DNA of 8,662 bases from Pseudomonadales bacterium (GTDB lineage Bacteria > Pseudomonadota > Gammaproteobacteria > Pseudomonadales > DT-91), in assembly GCA_013215025.1 (NCBI GenBank), contig JABSRR010000154.1:1-8662 (forward strand), given 5' to 3'. The notes beneath the pieces are model-generated. The model did no database searches and had not been told where the DNA came from. It saw nothing but the letters and a program-made list of their open reading frames with translations. The position numbers and the translations under genes were made by a program. Shown one piece after another: positions 1-5,433 of this stretch (position 1 is the first letter of the stretch; each line of letters begins with the position of its first letter).

Positions 1-440
1 TGTTGAATATTGGTGGCGGATATCTGGCTCAAGTCAATCGATGAGCCAGTCGTGGGTGACGTTGGCTCGCCATCAATGAGCACGAGAATACGGTCAGCAC
101 TAATGCCTTGTATCCAAGCTTCTGTACCAAATTTCCGCTCGATCGGTTTTAGCTGGATGCCGGGTAGGGTCTTAAGACCATCTTCAAGACTAAAGGCATG
201 TTGTGCGCGCAGGGTTTCAGCTTTGATGACTTCGACTTTCACCGGTGCATCAGATAAGTTTCTTTCGGTTCGAGTGCCTGTTACGACAAGCGTCTCAAGA
301 GCTTCTGGGCTGGTATTTTTGCTGTCGGTATTGGTTTGAGCCACTGCCTGGCTTGAGAGTACGCAGGCCAGAAATCCGGCCGACGTAGTGAGCATTCCTT
401 GCGCATTCGCCAAAGCTTTTGGTAAACGCGAAATAAACAT
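1..440 (-). CDS. TonB-dependent outer-membrane receptor, N-terminal part (cut by window edge)
   Basis: Reading leftward from ATG at 440, an open frame of 146 codons runs off the window. Residues 1-34 look like a signal peptide: a basic start (MFISRLPKAL), a hydrophobic core, and an AVA|Q cleavage site after residue 34. A TonB-box-like segment ETLVVTGTR follows at 49-57, then the start of a plug domain (APVKVEVI at 65-72, LPGIQLK at 92-98, DRILVLIDGEP at 116-126), typical of this receptor family. Such receptors import ferric siderophores, heme or cobalamin through a 22-strand barrel using TonB energy; the barrel is outside the window. Heme or hemoprotein is the likely ligand because the gene diverges from hutX-hutZ, but that is inference. 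A Fur box overlaps its promoter. The ribosome site is weak (TAAG), so the start rests on the signal peptide. Confidence 0.93.
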   Translation of the reverse strand, partial: MFISRLPKALANAQGMLTTSAGFLACVLSSQAVAQTNTDSKNTSPEALETLVVTGTRTERNLSDAPVKVEVIKAETLRAQHAFSLEDGLKTLPGIQLKPIERKFGTEAWIQGISADRILVLIDGEPTSPTTGSSIDLSQISATNIQ

Positions 441-456
441 GATAATTACTTACAAC

Positions 457-471
457 TGATAATGATTCGCA
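457..471. promoter_or_regulatory. Fur box overlapping the receptor promoter
   Basis: TGATAATGATTCGCA matches 12 of 14 specified positions of the 7-1-7 Fur consensus TGATAATnATTATCA. It lies within the region expected for the receptor transcription start and near its -10 (474-479), so bound Fur-Fe(II) should block initiation. The assignment is by eye; no matrix score was computed. Confidence 0.75.
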
Positions 472-473
472 TT

Positions 474-501
474 ATTTTATCTGATTTTTTATTAATGTAA
501 A
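474..501 (-). promoter_or_regulatory. Candidate sigma-70 promoter of the TonB receptor gene
   Basis: On the minus strand, TTTACA (496-501) is followed by 16 bases and then TAAAAT (474-479). This predicts a start near 467 and a leader of about 27 nt. The region is AT-rich, so some resemblance could be chance, but position and spacing suit the gene and the adjacent Fur boxes. Confidence 0.5.
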
Positions 502-516
502 TAATAATAATTATCA
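502..516. promoter_or_regulatory. Fur box upstream of hutX
   Basis: TAATAATAATTATCA matches 13 of 14 specified positions of the 7-1-7 Fur consensus. It ends ten bases before the hutX -35 element and begins at the receptor -35, so one Fur site could influence both divergent promoters. The surrounding ATAATAATAATTATC run may extend the site and allow two overlapping dimers. Confidence 0.78.
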
Positions 517-525
517 TTTTGTTTG

Positions 526-554
526 TTGTTTGAGTAAATGCGCTCCGCTATACT
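526..554 (+). promoter_or_regulatory. Promoter of hutX-hutZ
   Basis: TTGTTT (526-531), a 17-base spacer and TATACT (549-554) form a plausible sigma-70 promoter with transcription starting near 561. This decides the hutX start: an in-frame ATG at 555 touches the -10 box and would precede the transcript, leaving the ATG at 582 with a leader of about 20 nt. Confidence 0.6.
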
Positions 555-581
555 ATGTTGTCTTTGTCAAAAGAGGTTGTT

Positions 582-968
582 ATGACAAATCAAACTGTAT
601 TACCTGGCGATAAAGCGCTCGATCTCTTACAAGAGCTGTCTAGTTGGGGCAAGCTGCGTACAATTATTATTCATGCCGGTTGTGTATTTGAGTTTGGGGG
701 TGTGTTCCCGCCAGGCGAAATCGGGTCTGGTTACTATAATTTGCATGCGCAGGAAGGTGGTTTCGAAGGGCATATAAATTTAGATAAGATTGACCATATT
801 GCTTTTCAAGATGCCATGCATCGTGGCCGACAAGCCTACGCTTTTGTGTTTAATACTGAAAATGCTGAGACGATTTTCAAAGTTTTTTTAGGTCGTGATA
901 ATCATGGAGAGCTTTTTCCGCAGCAGGTGTTGCGTTTCAAAGCGATTCAATCTGAACTTACCCTTTAA
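582..968 (+). CDS. hutX: HutX/ChuX-family heme utilization cytosolic carrier protein
   Basis: A 128-residue protein of the ChuX/HutX family, which binds heme in the cytoplasm and passes it to a HutZ-type enzyme. Family blocks are clear: HAGCVFEFGGVFPPG at 31-45, SGYYNLHAQEGGFEGHI at 49-65, RGRQAYAFVF at 81-90 and FKVFLGRDNHGEL at 99-111. It is soluble, with no signal peptide, and its N-terminal helix looks shorter than in some homologues. The ATG at 582 is chosen because AAGAGG lies five bases upstream and the probable -10 box ends at 554, which rules out the in-frame ATG at 555. hutZ follows after 23 bases, the order known in Vibrio heme-uptake operons. The upstream Fur box implies expression under iron limitation. 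Confidence 0.92.
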   Translation: MTNQTVLPGDKALDLLQELSSWGKLRTIIIHAGCVFEFGGVFPPGEIGSGYYNLHAQEGGFEGHINLDKIDHIAFQDAMHRGRQAYAFVFNTENAETIFKVFLGRDNHGELFPQQVLRFKAIQSELTL

Positions 969-991
969 AAAAGTATAAAGAAGTCACTATT

Positions 992-1522
992 ATGAAAAAT
1001 ATTGCCATGCAAGACCGCTTAGATATGGAGATTTTAAGCTTTATTCAATCAAGGAAAAGTTTAATGTTGTCCTCGATCACAGAAGAGGGGGCGCCTTATG
1101 CTTCTTATGCACCGTTCGCCTTAACCGAGCAGCAAGATGGCTTTTATGTACTATTAAGTGTGATTGCGGTGCATGCGAAAAATTTATTAGCTAACCAAAA
1201 AGCTGCAGTACTCATTGTTGAGGATGAAGACAGTGCGGATGAGTTATTCGCACGCATACGCACTACTTACCAAGTTGATGCTGAGCATATTGCACACGGC
1301 AGCGATGGCTTTGAGCAGGGCATTCAGTTGCTTGAAGCTCGGCACGGTGAACGCAGTCGGCAGTTAAGCGAGTTAAGTGATTTTCATCTATTTAAGCTTA
1401 CGCCAAATTCAGGTCGTTATGTGAAAGGTTTTGGTCGTGCATATATGTTAGCAGGTAATAGTCTTACCGCCGAGAGCATCGATCATTTACGTGATGGTCA
1501 CCAGCAGCGTGAGTCTGCATAG
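992..1522 (+). CDS. hutZ: HutZ/HugZ-family heme-degrading protein
   Basis: A 176-residue split-beta-barrel protein of the HugZ/HutZ heme oxygenase family, related in fold to pyridoxamine-phosphate oxidases. It should act as a cytoplasmic dimer that opens the heme ring and frees iron. Visible blocks are SYAPFAL at 38-44, HAKNLL at 61-66, the stretch LSDFHLFKLTP at 128-138 and RYVKGFGRAYML at 142-153. His170 near the C-terminus matches the number of the heme-ligating histidine reported for Vibrio cholerae HutZ (His170). Asp130 seems to be the partner of the functional HutZ aspartate reported as Asp132. Length also matches that protein. The ribosome site is weak (AAAGAAG eight bases upstream). 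It is co-transcribed with hutX and ends at a terminator 38 bases downstream. Confidence 0.93.
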   Translation: MKNIAMQDRLDMEILSFIQSRKSLMLSSITEEGAPYASYAPFALTEQQDGFYVLLSVIAVHAKNLLANQKAAVLIVEDEDSADELFARIRTTYQVDAEHIAHGSDGFEQGIQLLEARHGERSRQLSELSDFHLFKLTPNSGRYVKGFGRAYMLAGNSLTAESIDHLRDGHQQRESA

Positions 1523-1560
1523 CAAAAGCTAGCAATATTTAAAGCATCTGTCACAATGAT

Positions 1561-1589
1561 AACGCCTGCTTTTAAGCAGGCGTTTTTTT
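1561..1589 (+). terminator. Rho-independent terminator of hutX-hutZ
   Basis: AACGCCTGCTT pairs with AAGCAGGCGTT (1561-1571 with 1574-1584); the innermost pairs open to make the loop. A run of seven T (1583-1589) follows. This is a strong intrinsic terminator. It includes the region just after an ATG at 1556, showing that this ATG is not the start of the next gene. Confidence 0.93.
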
Positions 1590-1630
1590 GCCCGTTTATT
1601 TTTAACTTACAGGACTCAGGCATAGTAAGC

Positions 1631-2521
1631 ATGCTAATCGCAGATATTGAATTTCAACAGCATCAAATGGTCAGCGCAGATGCTACCCTCAGCGTCTTAA
1701 CTGTGGGTGATGTTAAAGCCAAGCCCATCATTTGTGTTCATGGCTTCCCAGATACGCCGCATACCTTTGAGCATCAAATACAGCCTTTACTTGATGCAGG
1801 CTTTCGCATTATTTTGCCTTTTCTGCGCGGCTACCCGCCTTCATCAAGCGGTAAGGGCATTAATTATTCGGTACGCAGCTTAGCGGCTGATATTGAGGCA
1901 ATTATTGATCAATTTTGTGATGGCAAATGTTACTTGCTCGGTCACGATTGGGGGGCGATTACAAGTTATGCCTTAGCGAGTATTGCGTCTGATAAAATCG
2001 AAAAAATGATTGTTGCAGCAGTGCCGCCATTTGCTGCGTTAATCCGGGCTGGTGGTGATTTGCAGCAGGCTTGGCGATCGCGCTACGCACTTTTATTTCA
2101 GTTAGGTGCGCCGATGACTGCCTGGATGAGGCGAAGCCATGCACAAGGGCTTGATTGGCTGTGGTCTTACTGGTCACCCAGCTGGCAATATAGCGCGAAG
2201 GAAATTGCAGATGTAAAACATTGTCTACTGCAAGACGGCGCTATGTATGCTGCAACACAGTATTATCGGCAGCTGTTTAAAGATGCCTTGCTGGATCGAG
2301 ATTTTATGCAGCAGCTAAGTGGCAATATTCAAGTGCCGACATTGGTCACGCAAGGCTTAGATGATGGCTGTATTGGTGCCGAATATTTTCTAAGTTTAGA
2401 GCAGTTTTTTGATGCGCCATTCGAGCTGCTTCAGGTTCCTGCTGCTGGACACTTTATGCATAGAGAGAACCCCGACTGTTTTAATCGCGCAATGCTGGAC
2501 TTTCTTATCGGCGAAGAATAG
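1631..2521 (+). CDS. Alpha/beta hydrolase, epoxide-hydrolase-like
   Basis: A 296-residue alpha/beta-hydrolase-fold protein. Counting from the ATG at 1631, HGFPDTP (37-43) is the oxyanion-hole HGxP segment. GHDWGA (104-109) is the nucleophile elbow with Asp106 as nucleophile, as in soluble epoxide hydrolases and haloalkane dehalogenases rather than serine esterases. GLDDG (242-246) supplies the acid (Asp244 or Asp245), and GHFMHRENP (273-281) supplies catalytic His274. A helical cap with many aromatic residues lies between (about 140-225). HDWG plus HGFP favours epoxide hydrolase, but the substrate cannot be read from sequence. The frame is also open from ATG 1556, but that start lies in the hutZ terminator. 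No strong ribosome site precedes 1631, so the start is less certain. It appears to be transcribed alone or by read-through. Confidence 0.9.
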   Translation: MLIADIEFQQHQMVSADATLSVLTVGDVKAKPIICVHGFPDTPHTFEHQIQPLLDAGFRIILPFLRGYPPSSSGKGINYSVRSLAADIEAIIDQFCDGKCYLLGHDWGAITSYALASIASDKIEKMIVAAVPPFAALIRAGGDLQQAWRSRYALLFQLGAPMTAWMRRSHAQGLDWLWSYWSPSWQYSAKEIADVKHCLLQDGAMYAATQYYRQLFKDALLDRDFMQQLSGNIQVPTLVTQGLDDGCIGAEYFLSLEQFFDAPFELLQVPAAGHFMHRENPDCFNRAMLDFLIGEE

Positions 2522-2565
2522 TCGAAACTGTGTTATGCTAGATTTTTATCGATACAAGTCTGGTA

Positions 2566-2883
2566 ATGGATAGTCAAAAAAAGCAACAGATAATTGCTGA
2601 GCTTAATCAAGAAACCTCAAAAATTGCCTGGTCTGAAATGCAAAAGTTTTTCGCCTCAGGTTCAACAATTTTTGTAACTAACGATTTAGATTTGTTAGAT
2701 GTGGCATCTGACTTAGTTTTAGATAACTCGCCACGCATTAATACCCTGATGCAGGACAATAAAATGCACCCGGTGACAGACGCACAAGCTACGGTTTGGC
2801 TGGTGGAAAATCAGTGGGTTTGGGCAGTGGTGCTAGCCCCTTATGTGCTGGTGCAACCCATTTCAGCTCCCGATTCGAATTAA
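2566..2883 (+). CDS. DUF2288 family protein
   Basis: A 105-residue soluble protein that I recognise as DUF2288, a small family of unknown function found mainly in proteobacteria and cyanobacteria. Landmarks are ETSKIAWSEMQKFFASG at 16-32, the acidic stretch NDLDLLDVASDL at 39-50, PVTDAQATVWL at 69-79 and the hydrophobic tail WAVVLAPYVLVQP at 86-98. It has no signal peptide or membrane helix. It is followed after 12 bases by the SET-domain gene and then by apeB, so the three are probably co-transcribed. It begins 44 bases after the hydrolase, in a short AT-rich gap with only weak promoter-like hexamers. No biochemical role can be assigned. Confidence 0.85.
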   Translation: MDSQKKQQIIAELNQETSKIAWSEMQKFFASGSTIFVTNDLDLLDVASDLVLDNSPRINTLMQDNKMHPVTDAQATVWLVENQWVWAVVLAPYVLVQPISAPDSN

Positions 2884-2895
2884 CTTAGACATTAC

Positions 2896-3195
2896 ATGGC
2901 GAAAAAAGACTATTTTGTTAAAGACAGCCCGCTGCATGGCAAGGGTTTATTCGCCAGCCGACATTTGCAGCCAGGTACTTTACTTGGGGTTTGCCAAGTG
3001 GTGGCAAGCAAACAAGAAGGCTTATACACACTCACGCTGGATAATCAGCAAGTTGATGTGATTTGTGATCTGAAATATATCAACCATGCTAAACAGGCGA
3101 ATGCTATTTACTGGGATGATTTAAGTGTTGAAGTGATAAGGCCGATCGCTAAAGGTGATGAAATTACGCACGACTATGGCGATGAGTGGGATTAA
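2896..3195 (+). CDS. Minimal SET-domain protein (putative protein-lysine methyltransferase)
   Basis: A 99-residue protein that is almost entirely a SET domain. LHGKGLFA at 13-20 is the N-terminal SET glycine motif. YINHAKQAN at 61-69 corresponds to the RFINHSCxPN motif, keeping Asn63, His64 and Asn69 but replacing the SCxP part. GDEITHDYGDEW at 87-98 matches the GEELTxDY motif, with Tyr94 at the catalytic tyrosine position. Active SET proteins transfer methyl groups from S-adenosylmethionine to lysine. This one lacks pre-SET and post-SET cysteine clusters and is shorter than the usual core of about 120-130 residues, so the insert (iSET) part is reduced. Target and activity are unknown. It sits 12 bases after DUF2288 and 27 before apeB, with no clear ribosome site, suggesting translational coupling. 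Confidence 0.87.
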   Translation: MAKKDYFVKDSPLHGKGLFASRHLQPGTLLGVCQVVASKQEGLYTLTLDNQQVDVICDLKYINHAKQANAIYWDDLSVEVIRPIAKGDEITHDYGDEWD

Positions 3196-3222
3196 ACAGC
3201 AGTACTTAAAAAGGAGCGATAT

Positions 3223-4530
3223 ATGCAAGCCGACAGCCAAGATTTAATTGCATTTATTCAACAATCGCCAACTCCCTTTCATGCGGTGCATGCAATGTTG
3301 AGCCGTTTAACTGCAGCTGGCTTTGTGCATGTGCACGAGTCAGAGCATTGGCAATTCGAGCTGGGTCAGAAGTATGTTATTACACGCAATGACTCAAGTA
3401 TTATTGCCTTTAATTATCAATGTGCGGATATAGCCAATGCTGGGGTTCGTATGATTGGTGCGCACACTGACAGCCCTAATCTAAAAGTTAAGCCAAACCC
3501 TGATTTATATCAGCAGGGCTTCTGGCAGTTGGGCGTTGAAACCTATGGCGGCGTCTTACTTAACCCTTGGTTTGATCGACCATTGGCGCTGGCTGGTCGT
3601 GTGACTTTGCAGCATCCATCGGGTGAGATTATTCATCGTTTGGTCGATTCAAAGCATGCGCTTGGTATCATTCCATCCTTGGCGATTCATCTTGATCGAG
3701 AAGCAAATAAAAATCGCAGCATAAATCCACAAACTGATCTGCCAGTGCTTATGAGTTTGTCGGCTAACAAACAGCAAAACTTTCATGCCTTGTTGCAACA
3801 ACTGTTAATAGAACAGCACTCTGATGGAAGTTTACAAACAGCTGAGATACTGGATTTTGAAATCAGTTTTTATGAAGCTGAGCCGGGTGGCGTATTCGGC
3901 GTGGTCAATGATTTTATCGCTGCCAGTCGCTTAGATAATTTGCTGAGCTGTTACATGGCAATGCAGGCGATGATTCATGCTGATAGTGAGCAAAATACAC
4001 TTATGGTTTGTAATGATCATGAGGAAGTGGGCTCGCAGTCGGCCTCAGGTGCAGATGGTGCGATGCTGGCGCAGTTTTTGAAACGATTTGTGGAGTCGCA
4101 ATCAGATCAAGCTGAAAGTGATTTTGGTCGCATGATTGACCAGTCGATGATGGTTTCTAGCGATAATGCGCACGGTATTCATCCAAACTTTGCCGCTAAA
4201 CATGATGCTAATCATGGCCCTCTATTGGGCGCGGGGCCAGTGATCAAAATTAATGCTAACCAGCGTTATGCCTCTAACTCGGTTACGCAAGCGATATTCA
4301 GGCGCTGCTGTGCGATTGCGGAAGTGCCAGTGCAGGCCTTTGTGGTGCGAACTGATATGGCATGTGGCTCAACCATAGGGCCAATGACGGCTGCTAAATT
4401 GGGGGTAAAAACGGTGGATGTCGGGGTGCCGACCTTTGCGATGCATTCCATTCGTGAAACCGCAGCATGTCAAGATGTTGGCTTTATGCTGAATGCACTG
4501 ATGGCATTTTATTGTCTGCCTTCAAGCTAG
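3223..4530 (+). CDS. apeB: M18 family aminopeptidase (ApeB type)
   Basis: A 435-residue metallo-aminopeptidase of family M18, the family of yeast aminopeptidase I and aspartyl aminopeptidase. These are large cytoplasmic multimers that remove N-terminal residues, often acidic ones. The dinuclear zinc site is complete: His81 in AHTDSPN (80-86), Asp238 in SRLDNL (235-240), the Glu267-Glu268 pair in HEEVGSQSASGA (266-277), Asp314 in SSDNAHGIHPN (312-322) and His408 in AMHSIRE (406-412). The DMACGSTIGPM segment (378-388) and the N-terminal SPTPFHAV (15-22) are family signatures. Length is normal. The start is firm: AAGGAG (3211-3216) lies six bases before the ATG. It is last in the DUF2288-SET-apeB run. 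Downstream there is only a poor hairpin (TAGCTT/AAGCTA, 4551-4564), with a T-run at 4574-4579 too distant to be a standard terminator. Confidence 0.95.
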   Translation: MQADSQDLIAFIQQSPTPFHAVHAMLSRLTAAGFVHVHESEHWQFELGQKYVITRNDSSIIAFNYQCADIANAGVRMIGAHTDSPNLKVKPNPDLYQQGFWQLGVETYGGVLLNPWFDRPLALAGRVTLQHPSGEIIHRLVDSKHALGIIPSLAIHLDREANKNRSINPQTDLPVLMSLSANKQQNFHALLQQLLIEQHSDGSLQTAEILDFEISFYEAEPGGVFGVVNDFIAASRLDNLLSCYMAMQAMIHADSEQNTLMVCNDHEEVGSQSASGADGAMLAQFLKRFVESQSDQAESDFGRMIDQSMMVSSDNAHGIHPNFAAKHDANHGPLLGAGPVIKINANQRYASNSVTQAIFRRCCAIAEVPVQAFVVRTDMACGSTIGPMTAAKLGVKTVDVGVPTFAMHSIRETAACQDVGFMLNALMAFYCLPSS

Positions 4531-4786
4531 TTAATTAGCAGGCTTTATATTAGCTTCTAAGCTATTCATAGGCTTTTTTCTGTCTAAAAATGCTTTATTA
4601 AACTGCGGATAGTTTCAGCTAATAACTCGCGTCGGATTTTTTACCAATCTCGTCTTTCTTATATGGGTTGTCGCTTAAGTTTTTGCGTGGAATAGCTATA
4701 AAGCTCAGTAAGTAAAAACTTGCGGTAATCTTGCAGGAATCATTGGCTTTTCGAATTGGCAACAAAACAAAGTGTTGCGAGTAAAA

Positions 4787-4828
4787 GTGCAAAAAATAAA
4801 GTGCAAAAAATAAAGCGCAAAAAATAAA
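4787..4828. repeat. Three tandem copies of a 14-bp unit
   Basis: GTGCAAAAAATAAA occurs at 4787-4800 and 4801-4814 exactly, and at 4815-4828 with one change (GCGC for GTGC). A fourth partial start, GTGCA, follows. Copies are directly adjacent, so this is a microsatellite-like slippage array and not CRISPR. Confidence 0.95.
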
Positions 4829-4854
4829 GTGCAGACTATGTATGAGGTGGTTAT

Positions 4855-4885
4855 ATAACTACTTACAGTACTGATAAGTAGTTAT
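4855..4885. repeat. Inverted repeat with 11-bp arms
   Basis: ATAACTACTTA (4855-4865) is the exact reverse complement of TAAGTAGTTAT (4875-4885), separated by nine bases. Eight of the nine loop bases (CAGTACTG) are themselves palindromic, so nearly the whole 31-bp element is dyad-symmetric apart from one extra A. No T-run follows on either strand, so it is not a standard terminator. It may be an operator, a protein-binding dyad or a transcript hairpin. Confidence 0.8.
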
Positions 4886-4929
4886 GAATACAGTAAGAAA
4901 ATAATGTTGCTAAGAAATTTAGATAAGGA

Positions 4930-4955
4930 GTTTAGCTAAGCAGTTTAGCTGAGTA
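4930..4955. repeat. 13-bp imperfect tandem duplication beside the bfd 3' end
   Basis: GTTTAGCTAAGCA (4930-4942) is followed directly by GTTTAGCTGAGTA (4943-4955), with two differences. AGCTAA (4934-4939) and TTAGCT (4945-4950) can also pair as a six-base stem with a five-base loop, 19 bases past the bfd stop. The lack of a U-run makes it at best a weak terminator. Confidence 0.7.
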
Positions 4956-4968
4956 GATTAATATTGAA

Positions 4969-5166
4969 CTATGCAGCGTGATACAGATTAGCACCTTGAA
5001 CTTCTGCAATCGCCGACTCTACTAGCGACTTGGCAGTGCAGGCGCATTGGCCACATTGGGTTGAGCAGCCAGTTGTCTGCGCTATTTCGCGAAACGACGA
5101 AGCGCCATTATCGACAGCTTGGCGAAGTTGGCCGTCAGTGATGCCTTTACAAATACATACGTACAT
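4969..5166 (-). CDS. bfd: Bacterioferritin-associated ferredoxin
   Basis: A 65-residue [2Fe-2S] protein of the BFD-like family. Cys4 and Cys6 (MYVCICKGIT) with Cys38 and Cys41 (TQCGQC) match the CxC...CxxC cluster ligands of E. coli and Pseudomonas Bfd; Cys34 and Cys43 are extra. Length is normal. Known Bfd docks on bacterioferritin and passes electrons to the ferric core so that stored iron is released under iron limitation; its electrons come from a ferredoxin reductase. The start ATG has TAAGG ten bases upstream. A promoter with a perfect -35 box lies under a Fur box upstream. It diverges from the peroxiredoxin gene, an arrangement that recalls PA3529-PA3530 in Pseudomonas aeruginosa, but no bacterioferritin gene is visible on its other side. 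Confidence 0.95.
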   Translation of the reverse strand: MYVCICKGITDGQLRQAVDNGASSFREIAQTTGCSTQCGQCACTAKSLVESAIAEVQGANLYHAA

Positions 5167-5208
5167 TTACGTTTGCCTTAAATACAACTCATTCTCATCA
5201 ATGGTGTA

Positions 5209-5237
5209 AATTTAAACGCAATGAGAATTATTGTCAA
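5209..5237 (-). promoter_or_regulatory. Promoter of bfd
   Basis: On the minus strand a perfect -35 TTGACA (5232-5237) is separated by exactly 17 bases from TAAATT (5209-5214), a 4/6 match to the -10. This predicts a start near 5202 and a leader of about 35 nt. It is the best sigma-70 promoter in the window. Confidence 0.75.
5222..5236. promoter_or_regulatory. Fur box over the bfd promoter
   Basis: On the minus strand TGACAATAATTCTCA matches 12 of 14 specified positions of the 7-1-7 Fur consensus, and the two mismatches are symmetric. It overlaps the bfd -35 and spacer, so Fur-Fe(II) binding should exclude RNA polymerase. A much weaker Fur-like stretch (TGATGAGAATGAGTT, 8/14) lies near the predicted start at about 5186-5200. 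Confidence 0.75.
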
Positions 5238-5273
5238 TTGCATTTAATGATATTTTTATACATTATTTGACTG

Positions 5274-5310
5274 ATATACAGTTTCTATATCGCCCTTAGT
5301 TATTTTTTAT
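5274..5310. promoter_or_regulatory. Candidate OxyR site upstream of the peroxiredoxin gene
   Basis: The four tetrads ATAT (5274-5277), CTAT (5285-5288), TTAG (5296-5299) and TTAT (5307-5310) are each separated by exactly seven bases. This matches 13 of 16 specified positions of the OxyR pattern ATAG-N7-CTAT-N7-ATAG-N7-CTAT. It lies about 124 bases before the peroxiredoxin ATG. The AT-rich spacer raises the chance of coincidence, so this is a candidate only. Confidence 0.4.
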
Positions 5311-5433
5311 GAGCATATCCCAATCAAATAGCTTAAAGTAAGCGACCTTATTGATCCTTTCATTAAGTTAGATTTTCATTGTTTGATTTTTCAAACTTTT
5401 CAAAGACCCTTGTCAATCTTAAGGAGAACTTAC

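Larger units (their letters stand above)
4531..4968. other. Gene-poor AT-rich interval with short repeats
   Basis: This 438-base gap lies between the convergent ends of apeB and bfd. No plus-strand frame of useful length begins here. It holds a 14-bp tandem repeat (4787-4828), an inverted repeat (4855-4885) and a 13-bp duplication (4930-4955). On the minus strand a frame of about 80 codons is open from just after a stop at 4859-4861 to TAG at 4619-4621, but has no ATG or GTG start. Its last third reads like a protein tail (SFYLLSFIAIPRKN, then SDNPYKKDEIGKKSDASY). I treat it as non-coding or a gene remnant. Confidence 0.6.

Noticed and set aside
10..339. 109-codon plus-strand open frame
   Set aside because: It is antisense to the receptor gene, whose signal peptide, TonB box and plug motifs are clear. 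Its product resembles no family and it has no ribosome site.
555..581. ATG at 555 as the hutX start
   Set aside because: It touches the probable -10 box and would lie upstream of the predicted transcript start. The ATG at 582 has AAGAGG before it.
1556..1630. ATG at 1556 as the start of the alpha/beta hydrolase
   Set aside because: The extra 25 codons are translated from the hutZ terminator hairpin and its T-run, and do not look like protein.
1959..2177. 72-codon minus-strand frame inside the hydrolase gene
   Set aside because: It is fully antisense to a gene with an intact catalytic triad, and has no ribosome site or family resemblance.
2843..3061. 72-codon plus-strand frame bridging DUF2288 and the SET gene
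   Set aside because: It is out of frame with two recognisable proteins that cover nearly all of it.
4266..4451. 61-codon minus-strand frame inside apeB
   Set aside because: It is antisense to the conserved M18 C-terminal metal-site region.
4551..4579. Rho-independent terminator for apeB
   Set aside because: The stem is six bp at best around a two-base centre, and the T-run begins nine bases after it, so it does not meet the usual form.
4787..4832. CRISPR array
   Set aside because: The repeat units are only 14 bp and directly adjacent with no spacers, and no cas gene is present.
5383..5433. ATG at 5383 as the peroxiredoxin start
   Set aside because: It adds 17 residues not typical of the family, while ATG 5434 has AAGGAG at ideal spacing.
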